DNA of 64,000 bases from Brevibacterium jeotgali (GTDB lineage: Bacteria; Actinomycetota; Actinomycetes; Actinomycetales; Brevibacteriaceae), in the NCBI RefSeq assembly GCF_900169175.1, contig NZ_FXZM01000003.1, positions 62,001 through 126,000 on the forward strand, written 5' to 3'. Made by a program: the position numbers and the translations under genes. Shown here piece after piece: positions 33,726 to 43,671 of this stretch. Each line of letters opens with the position of its first letter. The stretch's first letter is position 1. The notes beneath the pieces were generated by a model. That model saw only the letters and a list, made by a program, of their open reading frames with translations, did no database searches and was not told the origin of the DNA.

Positions 33726-35635
33726 GCCCGCGACTCCTCCCACGCCCCGTGCAGCGCCGCGAACCGCCCACCGGACGCGATGAGGGCGGCGGGAGTGTCA
33801 TCCTCCACGATGCGGCCGTCGTCCATGACGAGGACCCGGTCCGCGATCTCCACGGTGGAGAGTCGGTGGGCGATGATCACCGCGGTCCGTCCCTCCAGCA
33901 CTGTCGCCAGCGCCTCCTGCACCTGCCGCTCCGATGGGATGTCGAGGTGAGCGGTGGCCTCATCGAGCACCAGGACGTCCGGGTCCGCGAGGAACGCGCG
34001 CGCGAAGCTCACCAGCTGCCGCTGTCCTGAAGACAGTCGGCCGCCGCGCTTGCGCACGTCCGTGTCGAAGCCGTCCGGCATCCGCCGGATGAACGGAGTG
34101 AGCCCCACGGCGTCTGCCGCGTCCCTGACCTGCTGATCCGTCGCATCAGGCCTGCCGATGCGGATGTTGTCCGCGACCGTTCCGCCGAACTGGTACGACT
34201 CCTGCGTCACCATGACGACGGCTGCGCGAAGGTCCGCGTCCGCGACCTCTCGCAGGTTCACGCCGTCCATCCGGACATCGCCCTGCGTCGGGTCGTAGAA
34301 CCGGGTCAGCAGCTTCACGAGCGTCGACTTCCCAGCACCGGTCTTGCCGACGAGCGCGATGGTCTGTCCCGCCGGGATCTCGAGGTCGAACTGCGGCAGC
34401 ACGGGCACACCGTCGCTGTAGGAGAACGCGACCTCGTCGAACCGCACCCGCCGGCCGTCTCCCGGCCCCACCGGCAGCGGTGCGGGGCTGGTGGGCTCGA
34501 CGACCTCGGGGGCGGCGTCGACGACGGCGGTGACCTTCTCCAGTGCGGCAGACGCGGACTGGTACATCGTGAAAGCCTGGACCAGCTGGTCGAGCGGCCC
34601 GTAGAACCGGCGCACGTAGAGCAGGAACGCGGTGAGCACGCCGATCTGCAGCGCGTCGCCGATGACCAGCCAGCCGCCGACCAGCAGCACGGCCGCCGTC
34701 GACAGGCTGCCGATGAGCCGAGTGCCGGCCGCGAACCAGGCGGTGTTGCGGAGGCTGGCGGCGGTGGCATCGCGGAACTCCTGGTCCTCGGCGACGATGC
34801 GGCGGTCGTTGACGTCCTCCCGGCGGAACGACTGGACGGCGCGGATGCCGCCGAGCGTCTCCACGATGTGGACGATGACCTTGGCGATGGCCGTGCGGGT
34901 GCGCCGCTGATTGCGGCGCTGCGCGCGGTTCGCCACGATCGACACCCACAGCAGCGGGATGAAGCCCAGGAACACGATGATCGCCATCCGCCAGTCCATG
35001 ACGACGAGCATCACCGCGACGGCTCCCATCGCGACCAGTCCGATCACCGTCTCCTGCAGCGAGCCCGTGAGGAACACCTGGATGTTCTCCATGTCGGACG
35101 TCTGGCGGGACACGAGCCTGCCGGACGTCGACCGTTCGTGGTAGGCGATGCCCAGGCGCTGGACGTGATCGAACAGGCGCCGGCGCAGCGCGACCATGAG
35201 CCGCTGCGCGAGTGCACCGGTCAGCCTCGTGCCGAAGAAGTCTGCGACTCCCGTGGCCAGGGTGACCAGCAGGAACGCGGCGAGCGGGATGACCAGCGCC
35301 GTCGTGTCGCCCGCGATCGCCGCGGGGATCCCGTGGTCCATCGCCTGTGCGATGAAGGCCGGCCCGATCGCATTGCCGATCCCGAACACCAGCAGGATCG
35401 CGACGAGCACGAGGTAGCCCGTGAGCTCCGGCCGCGCGAGGTCGACCAGCAGCCTGCGGGCGCGCTGTGCGATGTCCGGCGGCAGGGTGTCCGGTTCGTG
35501 CGGGCTTCGGCGCGCGCCACGACGGTTCTGTGACGAGCCGGAACGGGTGGGCTCGGGCTGGTCCTGCTGAGCAGCGTTCGGCTGCGGCTGGTCCTGCTGG
35601 GGCTGGGGCTGGGGCTGCTGGGCATGCTCGCTCAT
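33722..35635 (-). CDS. ABC exporter half-transporter, catalytically complete ATPase site subunit
   Basis: This is a 637-residue protein with an N-terminal Gln/Pro-rich tail (1-55), a six-helix exporter membrane domain and a nucleotide-binding domain. Walker A is GKTGAGKST (430-438), Q-loop Q478, Walker B LDE with catalytic E559, and the switch His is in 'IIAHRLST'. The signature is LSSGQ (534-538) rather than LSGGQ. Its ATG overlaps the stop of the upstream partner gene by 4 bp. The two encode a heterodimer of the TM287/288 or TmrAB type; this half carries the working Walker B. The substrate is unknown. Confidence 0.92.
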   Translation of the reverse strand: MSEHAQQPQPQPQQDQPQPNAAQQDQPEPTRSGSSQNRRGARRSPHEPDTLPPDIAQRARRLLVDLARPELTGYLVLVAILLVFGIGNAIGPAFIAQAMDHGIPAAIAGDTTALVIPLAAFLLVTLATGVADFFGTRLTGALAQRLMVALRRRLFDHVQRLGIAYHERSTSGRLVSRQTSDMENIQVFLTGSLQETVIGLVAMGAVAVMLVVMDWRMAIIVFLGFIPLLWVSIVANRAQRRNQRRTRTAIAKVIVHIVETLGGIRAVQSFRREDVNDRRIVAEDQEFRDATAASLRNTAWFAAGTRLIGSLSTAAVLLVGGWLVIGDALQIGVLTAFLLYVRRFYGPLDQLVQAFTMYQSASAALEKVTAVVDAAPEVVEPTSPAPLPVGPGDGRRVRFDEVAFSYSDGVPVLPQFDLEIPAGQTIALVGKTGAGKSTLVKLLTRFYDPTQGDVRMDGVNLREVADADLRAAVVMVTQESYQFGGTVADNIRIGRPDATDQQVRDAADAVGLTPFIRRMPDGFDTDVRKRGGRLSSGQRQLVSFARAFLADPDVLVLDEATAHLDIPSERQVQEALATVLEGRTAVIIAHRLSTVEIADRVLVMDDGRIVEDDTPAALIASGGRFAALHGAWEESRA

Positions 35636-37443
35636 GCGGTCACCCCCATGAGGTTCCGGTAGACCGCCGAGGTCCCCAGCAGCTCCTCGTGGCCGCCCAC
35701 CGCGAGGACCCGTCCGTCGTCCATGACGGCGACGCGGTCGGCCAGCGCCGCGGTGGAGGGCCGGTGGGCGACGATGAGGGCGGTGGTCGTCGCGAGCACA
35801 GTGCGCAGGCGCTCCTGGACGCGGTCCTCGGTGTCGACGTCGACGGCGGACAGGGGATCGTCGAGGACGAGGAACCGTGGGCGTCCCGCGACAGCACGTG
35901 CGAGCGCGATCCGCTGTCGCTGCCCGCCGGAGAGCGACAGGCCCTGCTCACCCACCTCGGTGCCGAGGCCGTCCGGCAGTGCGCGGACGAAGTCGGCCGC
36001 CTGGGCGATCTCGAGCGCCTCCCACACGCCGTCATCGTCGATCGCGGTGCCGCCCTCGACGGACTGCGTGCCCATCGCGACGTTCTCCCGGACGGACGCG
36101 GAGAACAGGATGGGCTCTTCGAACGCGACGCCCATGCGGGAGCGCAGGTCCGCGAGCGCCAGGTCCCGGACGTCAGAGCCGTCGACGCGCACGGCACCGG
36201 CCGTCACGTCGAAGAGCCGGGGCACGAGCGCCGTCATCGCAGTCTTCCCGGTGCCGGTCGTGCCGACGAGGGCGAGTGTCTCGCCGGGAGCGATCCGCAG
36301 GTTCACCCCTGCGAGCAGGGGCGCCTCCGCATCCTCGTGCTGGAAGACGACGCGGTCGAACTCGAGCACGCCGTCAGCGGGGTCGAACGATGACGCGGGG
36401 GTCGGGATGCCGGTCGCCGGAGTCTGGCGGGCGGGTGCTCCGGCGGCCTCCTCGGTGCGGGGAGCCTCTGCCGCCTCGGGATCGGTGATCCGGGGCTGGA
36501 GGTCCATCAGTTCCCAGTAGCGGGTGGCGGCAGTGGCGGCCATGAGCGCATCGGCCAGGAGGAACCCGAACATCTCGATCGGCATGCGGAGGTACATCAT
36601 GAGGGTGATGGCGGCGACCGTCTGGCCGATCGTCGCCCAGCCGACGACGACGCCCCATGCGCCGACGGCGGCGAAGGCGACCAGGGCCAGCTGCGGCAGC
36701 AGCATGATCGCACCGAACAGCCACGCATCGAGCCGGACCTTCTCCAGCTCGTGGCCGCGCAGGCGCTCGACGATGAGCCGGAATCGCTGCGCGGCCCAGG
36801 TGCTGCGCCCGAACGCCAGCAGGACGCGGATGCCCTGGACCGATTCCTCGACGGACGTGGAGACCTCGCCCATCGTGTCCTGGGCAGCGCGCGCGGCGAT
36901 CTTGTAGCGGGAGTTGAACCACGCGACGCCCACCATCGTCGGCAGCGCCATGACGACGAGGAGGACGACGAACACCGGCTGGATGAACGACAGGATCAGG
37001 CCGCCGATGACCACCAGGAACGGTGTGATCACGAGGAACGGCAGGCCGAACGCGGTGAAGCGGCGCAGCTGCGTGAGGTCGTTGGTGGCACGGGACAGCA
37101 TCTGGCCCGAATCCCACGCATCGTGATGGGTGATGTCGAGACGCTGCAGATGGGAGAAGAGGCGCCTGCGCCACAGCACTTCCCAGTCGGCGGTCATGCC
37201 GGCGGTGATCATGCGGCGGATCAGCTGGGCGAGTGACTCCGCGACGCCGACGGCGACGACCAGGAGGACGATGACGACGAGGCCGCGGTGGTCGTGCTCG
37301 GCGATCGGCCCGTCGACGGCGCGACCGGTGAGGACGGGGATGACGAGCCCGATCCCCGTGGAGAAGAGCGCGAGCAGGATGCTCACCGCATAGCGCCATG
37401 CGCGGGGACGGATGTCCGGCCAGAATCTGCTGAGATCACGCAT
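35632..37443 (-). CDS. ABC exporter half-transporter, degenerate ATPase site subunit
   Basis: This is a 603-residue exporter half: six membrane helices, then an ATPase domain with Walker A GTTGTGKTA (394-402) and canonical signature LSGGQ (504-508). Walker B ends in DD (528-529), with Asp replacing the catalytic Glu, and the Q-loop glutamine is E442. This is the standard degenerate half of a heterodimeric exporter; its good signature completes the partner's active site. A Pro/Ala-rich linker (321-353) separates the domains. A TAGGAT hexamer 9 nt before the ATG suggests a near-leaderless mRNA that starts inside the short gap after rlmC. Confidence 0.92.
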   Translation of the reverse strand: MRDLSRFWPDIRPRAWRYAVSILLALFSTGIGLVIPVLTGRAVDGPIAEHDHRGLVVIVLLVVAVGVAESLAQLIRRMITAGMTADWEVLWRRRLFSHLQRLDITHHDAWDSGQMLSRATNDLTQLRRFTAFGLPFLVITPFLVVIGGLILSFIQPVFVVLLVVMALPTMVGVAWFNSRYKIAARAAQDTMGEVSTSVEESVQGIRVLLAFGRSTWAAQRFRLIVERLRGHELEKVRLDAWLFGAIMLLPQLALVAFAAVGAWGVVVGWATIGQTVAAITLMMYLRMPIEMFGFLLADALMAATAATRYWELMDLQPRITDPEAAEAPRTEEAAGAPARQTPATGIPTPASSFDPADGVLEFDRVVFQHEDAEAPLLAGVNLRIAPGETLALVGTTGTGKTAMTALVPRLFDVTAGAVRVDGSDVRDLALADLRSRMGVAFEEPILFSASVRENVAMGTQSVEGGTAIDDDGVWEALEIAQAADFVRALPDGLGTEVGEQGLSLSGGQRQRIALARAVAGRPRFLVLDDPLSAVDVDTEDRVQERLRTVLATTTALIVAHRPSTAALADRVAVMDDGRVLAVGGHEELLGTSAVYRNLMGVTA

Positions 37444-37469
37444 GATGTCTCAATCCTATGCCGGGTCCG

Positions 37470-38999
37470 TCACCTGCGTCTGAGGCGGACGACGACCTCC
37501 GCGTGCGCGGTGTGCGGGAACATGTCGAGCAGCCGCGCGGCGGTGACGCGGTACGACGTCATCGTCCGCAGATCGTCCGCGAGCGTCGTCGGGTTGCAGC
37601 TGGAGTAGACGACGTCGCGGATGCCGGAGTCCTCGATCCAGGCTGCGAGGTCATCGCCGAGGCCCCTTCGCGGCGGATTCACGATGAGCAGGTCGGGGTG
37701 CCGCGCCGGTGCGTCGTCGGCGGAAGCTGCGCTGCTGCCGCGATCTGCGCTGCCGCAATCTGCGCTGCCAGCGGTACGTGTGTCCGCGGCGGTACCTGTA
37801 TCTGCGGCAGTACCTGTGCCCCCAGCGGACCCTGTGCCCCCAGCGGACCCTGTGCCCTCGGCGGCGAACAGTGCGGCATCGGCGGTTGTGAACTCGACGT
37901 CGAGGCCCAGGTCCTGTGCCGTGCGGGTCGCGGATTCGATGGCGTGTTCGGAGACCTCGACCCCGATCACCCTCCGGGAGGTGTCGCCGACGGGCTTCGC
38001 GCAGTGCAGTGCGAAGCCGCCCACGCCGCAGAAGAGGTCCCACACGACGAACGGGGTGCGGGGCTGGGAGGCGGTGGCCGCCTCGGCGGAGGTGCCGTCG
38101 GGACCAGCCGTCATCGGTGGGTCCGGCCGAGGCGCGCCCGACGACTCGGCTGCGAGATCGTCCACCCAGGCCGCGACCTGTTCGTACAGCTGGGAGGCGA
38201 CGTGGGTGTTGGTCTGGAGGAAGGACTGCGGACGCACGTGCAGGGGGACGCGGCCCTGTCGGACGGTGAGCGCTTCGTCCCCGTGGAGGTGGATCTCCTC
38301 GGGGCCCTCGAGGAGCGCGGCGTGCTCGGGCTGGATGTTCGCGGTGACGACCCGCACCCGGTAGCCGTCTGCGGCGACCGGGTCCGTGAGCAGGGCGAGG
38401 TGCTCCCGCAGGCGAGGTGCCGGATGTGAGGTGCGCAGGACGAAGCGGACCATGAGCTCGCCATCAGGGGAGGCGGTGACGAGGACGTGCTTGAGTTCGC
38501 CTCGGCGACGGGCGACGTCATAGGGCGAGACCTGGGCTCTGCGGATGAGTGCGGGGAGTGCGGCCAGGGCCGAATGGATCGCGGGCGGATAGAGGGGGCA
38601 GTCGGAGAGATCCACGCCGTGGCCCTCGACGTCGATGAGCCCCAGCGTCGGGGCCTCGGCGGTGCCGCCCGCCACCATCTTCGCCTTGTTCCGGAACCCG
38701 GCCTCGGGGCTGCGGACCGGCGGCTGCCAGTAGGTGGGGAGCACTGAGCGTGCGGCACCGGTGCGAGCCGGACTCGACTGGGCCGCGTGCGGATCGAGGA
38801 GTGCGGCGATCTCGCTCTGCATGTCGTCGAGGCGCCGCAGGGTGGGCACAGGCAGCAGGGTGCACGAGCGGCACCGGCCCGCATTGAAGTGCGCGCAGGG
38901 GAGCGGGGGCGGATCAGCGGCGACAGCATGATCGGCAGCGTGATCGACGGCGTGCTTGGCAGCGTGATCGTCAGCGCGATCGGCAGGGTGGGTGACCAT
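37470..38999 (-). CDS. rlmC: 23S rRNA (uracil-C5)-methyltransferase, RlmC/RumB-like
   Basis: This is a 509-residue SAM-dependent m5U methyltransferase of the TrmA/RlmC/RlmD group. N-terminal iron-sulfur cysteines are at C35, C43 and C46 ('CAHFNAGRCRSCTLL'). The SAM loop is 'WDLFCGVGGFALHCA', followed by 'IVNPPRRGLG' and the catalytic Cys in 'VVYSSCNPTTLADDL'. It lacks a TRAM domain, as RlmC does. Two oddities make it long for the family: a His/Asp/Ala-rich N-terminus (DHAAKHAVDHAADHAV) and a repetitive Gly/Thr/Ala insertion near residues 375-425. GGAG lies about 8 nt before the chosen ATG; the frame is open upstream. Confidence 0.85.
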   Translation of the reverse strand: MVTHPADRADDHAAKHAVDHAADHAVAADPPPLPCAHFNAGRCRSCTLLPVPTLRRLDDMQSEIAALLDPHAAQSSPARTGAARSVLPTYWQPPVRSPEAGFRNKAKMVAGGTAEAPTLGLIDVEGHGVDLSDCPLYPPAIHSALAALPALIRRAQVSPYDVARRRGELKHVLVTASPDGELMVRFVLRTSHPAPRLREHLALLTDPVAADGYRVRVVTANIQPEHAALLEGPEEIHLHGDEALTVRQGRVPLHVRPQSFLQTNTHVASQLYEQVAAWVDDLAAESSGAPRPDPPMTAGPDGTSAEAATASQPRTPFVVWDLFCGVGGFALHCAKPVGDTSRRVIGVEVSEHAIESATRTAQDLGLDVEFTTADAALFAAEGTGSAGGTGSAGGTGTAADTGTAADTRTAGSADCGSADRGSSAASADDAPARHPDLLIVNPPRRGLGDDLAAWIEDSGIRDVVYSSCNPTTLADDLRTMTSYRVTAARLLDMFPHTAHAEVVVRLRRR

Positions 39000-39092
39000 C
39001 GCACTCCAGGATACGCGGGACGAGCGAGACACCTCCGTCTCGACGTGCGAGACCCTCCGAGCCGCGATTCGACACAGGCAGGGTCGACCTTG

Positions 39093-39098
39093 TAATCT
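39093..39098 (+). promoter_or_regulatory. -10 element of the ilvB leader transcript
   Basis: TAATCT ends 7 nt before the leader-peptide ATG, which predicts a leaderless leader mRNA. A TTCGAC at 39068-39073 is a weak -35 candidate with a 19-bp gap. Confidence 0.55.
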
Positions 39099-39105
39099 CT
39101 CACAC

Positions 39106-39153
39106 ATGAACGTCCTTCTCGTCGTCATTACCCAGCGCGCGGTGACCCCGTAG
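39106..39153 (+). CDS. ilvB leader peptide
   Basis: This 15-residue frame reads MNVLLVVITQRAVTP. Eight residues are Val, Leu or Ile, including the run VLLVVI. It starts just after a -10 hexamer and stops 24 nt before a rho-independent terminator that stands in front of ilvB. This is the layout of ribosome-mediated attenuation. When charged Val, Leu or Ile tRNAs are scarce, the ribosome stalls early and the segment GCGCGCGG (39135-39142) is free to pair with CCGCGCGC (39172-39179), disturbing the terminator's base. Similar leaders precede ilvB in Corynebacterium and Streptomyces. Confidence 0.85.
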   Translation: MNVLLVVITQRAVTP

Positions 39154-39176
39154 CTGTCGACTGACGACGTCCCGCG

Positions 39177-39207
39177 CGCCCTTTCCAGAACGGAAGGGCG
39201 TTTTTTT
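39177..39207 (+). terminator. Rho-independent attenuator of ilvBNC
   Basis: CGCCCTTTCC (39177-39186) pairs with GGAAGGGCG (39192-39200) with one bulged base, then seven T residues (39201-39207). It is the only classic U-tract terminator I found in the window. It lies between the leader peptide and ilvB, and its base overlaps the competing CCGCGCGC strand. Confidence 0.88.
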
Positions 39208-39312
39208 GTGCGAGGTGCTCCGCCCCGGGGCTCCGAGCGTGAAGAGGAAGCGGGGCATGAGGGCGCCGCTCAAGGCGTCCATCAGGGAATCGATCACACG
39301 AAGGAGCCCATC

Positions 39313-41181
39313 GTGGCAGGCCCAGCACCGGCGCAGACACCCCGCGCCACCCCCACTCCCAGTCCCGTGCCCGCTCCGGGCGGGGCCGCAGTCCGCGGCT
39401 CGCGCTCGCAGCCGGAGGTGATGACCGGCGCTCAGGCGATCATCCGCACCCTCGAGCAGCTGGGCGTCGACACCGTCTTCGGCCTCCCCGGCGGCACGAT
39501 CCTCCCCACATACGATCCACTGCTCGACTCGGAGCAGATCAACCACGTGCTGGTCCGCCACGAGCAGGGCGCCGGGCACGCGGCGACCGGCTATGCGGCG
39601 GCGACGGGCCGGGTGGGCGTCTGCATGGCGACCTCCGGTCCGGGCGCGACGAACCTCGTCACCCCGATCGCGGATGCGCACATGGATTCCGTGCCGCTGC
39701 TCGCGATCACGGGCCAGCAGTCGTCCAAGCTGCTGGGAACGGACGCCTTCCAGGAAGCGGACATCGTCGGGATGACGATGCCCGTGACGAAGCACTCGTT
39801 CCTCGTGACCAGCGCCCAGGACATCCCGCAGGCGATCCGCTCTGCGCACCACATCGCGAGCACCGGCCGACCCGGCCCGGTCCTGGTCGACGTCACGAAG
39901 GACGCCCAGCAGGCGGAGCTCGAGTACTTCTGGGACGACGAGCTCGATCTGCCGGGCTACCGTCCGGTGAACCGTCCGCACGCCAAGCAGATCCGTGAAG
40001 CGGCAGTGCTCATGGCGGAGGCTCGGCGTCCGGTGTTCTACGTGGGCGGCGGCGTGATCCGCTCGGGCGCCCACAAGGAGCTCCTCGCACTCGCAGAGGC
40101 GACGAACATCCCCGTCACCACGACACTCATGGCCCGCGGCGCCTTCCCGGACTCCCACCCGCAGCACCTGGGAATGCCCGGCATGCACGGCTCGGTGCCC
40201 GCGGTCGCCGCCATCCAGAAGTCCGACGTGCTCATCGCGATCGGCTCCCGCTTCGACGATCGGGTCACCGGTGAGCTCGAGAGCTTCGCACCCGGGGCCC
40301 GGGTCATCCATGCGGACATCGACCCGGCGGAGATCGGCAAGAACCGCATCGCGGAGGTGCCGATCGTGGGCGACGCCGCAGAAGTGCTCGACGCGCTGCT
40401 GACCGAGCTGCGGGCGAACCATTCCGCCGCGCTCGCCGACGACCGGTCCTCGTGGTGGGGGCTGGCCAACGGCTGGAAGCAGAGCTTCCCGCTGGGATTC
40501 GAGAAGAACGACGACGGGCTGTGCGATCCGCAGCACGTCATCCAGCGCATCTCCTCGCTCACCGGGCCCGAGGGCGTCTACGCCGCGGGCGTCGGCCAGC
40601 ACCAGATGTGGGCCGCGCAGTTCGTCGAGTACGAGCGGCCCAAGGCGTGGCTGAACTCCGGGGGCCTGGGCACCATGGGGTACTCCGTGCCCGCCGCGAT
40701 GGGTGCGAAGGTCGGCGAGCCGGACCGCCAGGTCTGGGCGATCGACGGCGACGGATGCTTCCAGATGACCAACCAGGAGCTTGCGACCTGCGTCATCAAC
40801 AACATCCCGATCAAGGTGGCGATCATCAACAACTCGTCGCTGGGGATGGTCCGCCAGTGGCAGACGCTGTTCTACGACGGCCGCTACTCGCACTCGGATC
40901 TCAACACGGGCCACGAGTCCGTGCGGGTGCCGGACTTCGTCAAGCTCGCGGAGGCGTACGGCTGCGAAGGCATCCGCGTCACCCGCAATGAGGATGTCGA
41001 CGAAGCGGTCCAGCGCGCGCTGGACATCAACGACCGCCCGGTCGTCATCGACTTCGTGGTCCCCGCGGACGCGATGGTCTGGCCGATGGTGCCCGCCGGT
41101 GTGAGCAACGACCACATCCAGTACGCCCGTGACATCCGCCCGGACTTCTCCGGCGAATCCGAAGAAGGTGAAGAGGCATGA
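39313..41181 (+). CDS. ilvB: Acetolactate synthase large (catalytic) subunit
   Basis: This is the 622-residue ThDP-dependent first common enzyme of branched-chain amino-acid synthesis, which condenses pyruvate with pyruvate or 2-oxobutyrate. Landmarks are the catalytic Glu in '[21 protein letters not shown]', the FAD-region '[10 protein letters not shown]' and the ThDP motif '[12 protein letters not shown]...IINN'. The Pro/Ala-rich first 35 residues are typical of actinobacteria. The GTG start at 39313 has AAGGAG 6 nt upstream. It is controlled by the leader attenuator and coupled to ilvN by a 4-bp overlap (ATGA). Confidence 0.95.
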   Translation: MAGPAPAQTPRATPTPSPVPAPGGAAVRGSRSQPEVMTGAQAIIRTLEQLGVDTVFGLPGGTILPTYDPLLDSEQINHVLVRHEQGAGHAATGYAAATGRVGVCMATSGPGATNLVTPIADAHMDSVPLLAITGQQSSKLLGTDAFQEADIVGMTMPVTKHSFLVTSAQDIPQAIRSAHHIASTGRPGPVLVDVTKDAQQAELEYFWDDELDLPGYRPVNRPHAKQIREAAVLMAEARRPVFYVGGGVIRSGAHKELLALAEATNIPVTTTLMARGAFPDSHPQHLGMPGMHGSVPAVAAIQKSDVLIAIGSRFDDRVTGELESFAPGARVIHADIDPAEIGKNRIAEVPIVGDAAEVLDALLTELRANHSAALADDRSSWWGLANGWKQSFPLGFEKNDDGLCDPQHVIQRISSLTGPEGVYAAGVGQHQMWAAQFVEYERPKAWLNSGGLGTMGYSVPAAMGAKVGEPDRQVWAIDGDGCFQMTNQELATCVINNIPIKVAIINNSSLGMVRQWQTLFYDGRYSHSDLNTGHESVRVPDFVKLAEAYGCEGIRVTRNEDVDEAVQRALDINDRPVVIDFVVPADAMVWPMVPAGVSNDHIQYARDIRPDFSGESEEGEEA

Positions 41182-41684
41182 GCCGCCATACGCTGTCCGT
41201 CCTCGTCGAGGACAAGCCCGGTGTGCTGACACGCTTCACCGGCCTCATCGCCCGCCGCGGGTTCAACATCCACTCGCTCGCCGTGGGCACCACGGAGCTC
41301 GACGGGCTGTCGCGGATCACGGTCGTCGTGGATGTCGACGACACACCGCTGGAACAGGTGACGAAGCAGCTCAACAAGCTCGTCAACGTCATCAAGATCG
41401 TGGAGCTGGAACCGGAGACCTCGGTCCGCCGCGCCCACATGATCTTCAAGGTCCGGGCTGATGCCGCGGTCCGCGTGCAGGTTGCGGCCGTCGTCGAGAT
41501 GTTCGACGCCCGCATCGTGGACGTCGCCGTCGATGCGGTGAGCGTCGAGGCGACCGGCGAGCAGGACAAGGTCGACGCACTCCACCGGGTGCTCGAGCCG
41601 TTCGGCATCAAGGAGATCGTCCAGTCCGGGACGCTCGCGATCGGTCGCGGGTCGAAGTCGATGACTGACCGCGCCGGCCGCTGA
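41178..41684 (+). CDS. ilvN: Acetolactate synthase small (regulatory) subunit
   Basis: This 168-residue protein has an N-terminal ACT domain ('[34 protein letters not shown]') and the C-terminal activation domain of the family. It binds valine and confers feedback inhibition on IlvB, which it also activates. The conserved Gly and Asn of the ACT valine site are present (G in 'RRGFNIHS'). The start overlaps the ilvB stop. Confidence 0.95.
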   Translation: MSRHTLSVLVEDKPGVLTRFTGLIARRGFNIHSLAVGTTELDGLSRITVVVDVDDTPLEQVTKQLNKLVNVIKIVELEPETSVRRAHMIFKVRADAAVRVQVAAVVEMFDARIVDVAVDAVSVEATGEQDKVDALHRVLEPFGIKEIVQSGTLAIGRGSKSMTDRAGR

Positions 41685-41701
41685 ACCACCGACACACCCG
41701 T

Positions 41702-41800
41702 CCCGCCGCCGAGGTCCCGGTCGCCACGACCGGTCACCGGCACCACCCTTGCGGGCGGCGGCGGGCCGCCGTCCTCGGGACCTCCGGTTCCGGCGGCGGG
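41702..41800 (+). promoter_or_regulatory. Structured ilvN-ilvC intergenic region
   Basis: CCCGCCGCC (41702-41710) and GAGGTCCC (41711-41718) can pair with GGCGGCGGG (41792-41800) and GGGACCTC (41777-41784). Inside lies CCGGTCG/CGACCGG (41717-41733). The large stem may cut read-through into ilvC. A TACGCT -10 candidate (41844-41849) indicates ilvC also has its own promoter. Confidence 0.45.
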
Positions 41801-41812
41801 CAGCAGAACTGA

Positions 41813-42925
<1,113 letters not shown>

Positions 42926-43051
42926 TCACCGAGGCGTCGAGCCGGCTGAAGGGTCGGGCCAGCTGAGGCGATGCGTCAGCTGACGCGACGTGGCACCTGG
43001 GCGACGCGTCACCTGAGGCGCTGAGCCAGCTGAGGCGCGGAGGCGCTGAGC

Positions 43052-43088
43052 AGGGCGGGGAGAGGACCACATGCCCTCTCCCCGCCCT
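43052..43088 (+). terminator. Terminator of the ilvBNC operon
   Basis: A perfect 13-bp stem (43052-43064 with 43076-43088) closes an 11-nt loop. Between it and the ilvC stop lie several imperfect copies of CAGCTGAGGCG. Confidence 0.75.
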
Positions 43089-43116
43089 CTCGTGTCCGCG
43101 GGTTCGTCGAAGAAGG

Positions 43117-43158
43117 CTCTTCACAGGGAGTTCTTCACCGGGAGTTCTTCACAGGGAG
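43117..43158 (+). repeat. Three tandem 14-bp repeats in a ribosome-site region
   Basis: Units at 43117, 43131 and 43145 follow (C/T)TCTTCAC(A/C)GGGAG. Each carries a GGGAG ribosome-site-like core. The last copy is about 10 nt before the ATG of the next gene, so slippage here would change the number and placement of candidate ribosome sites. Confidence 0.65.
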
Positions 43159-43167
43159 AGGGTTCAC

Positions 43168-43518
43168 ATGGATGCGGTGCCAGGTGCGATCGGCTGCTGT
43201 GCCGCGGTCGCCGCCGTGTGGTGGTCCTGGTTCTACCCGGCGCGCTGGGTGGGGGAGAGCTGGTACGGCACCGTGGCCTCGCGCGTCTTCCTCTATCTCA
43301 TACCCTCGTTCGCGTTCCTCTGCCTGCTCGTGGCGGTCCAGTCGATGCTCGGCGCGCTGGGTGTCCCAATGCCGGGAGAGCTGTTCGATCCGCTCGCCGT
43401 CGTGCTCTTCGTCGTCCTGCTGGTGGGCATCCTGGGGACGCTGGGGGTGCCGATCCCCGCACCGTGGGCACCTCGCTGGATGCGGCGGCGCAGGCGCGAG
43501 GACCGCGCGGCGCGCTAG
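43168..43518 (+). CDS. Small membrane protein of unknown function
   Basis: This is a 116-residue protein with three predicted helices (about 5-22, 38-62 and 72-92) and a basic C-terminal tail, RWMRRRRREDRAAR, giving a cytoplasmic C-terminus by the positive-inside rule. A GGGAGAGGG site precedes the ATG. It stands between two terminators and is probably monocistronic. No family is recognised. Confidence 0.65.
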   Translation: MDAVPGAIGCCAAVAAVWWSWFYPARWVGESWYGTVASRVFLYLIPSFAFLCLLVAVQSMLGALGVPMPGELFDPLAVVLFVVLLVGILGTLGVPIPAPWAPRWMRRRRREDRAAR

Positions 43519-43559
43519 CCGCTCGCGGCCCGATCCGGAATCTCGGACGATCCCGAAGC

Positions 43560-43590
43560 GGGCACCCGGGCGCCTCCGGAGTGGGTGCCC
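43560..43590 (+). terminator. Terminator after the small membrane protein
   Basis: GGGCACCC (43560-43567) pairs with GGGTGCCC (43583-43590). Confidence 0.55.
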
Positions 43591-43671
43591 GGGTGATCGT
43601 GGGACGGGCGCCTGGACGTTCCCGGTGTCGGGTCCCCCGGCGGTGGCAGTCGAGTGCTATAGGGTTGACGT

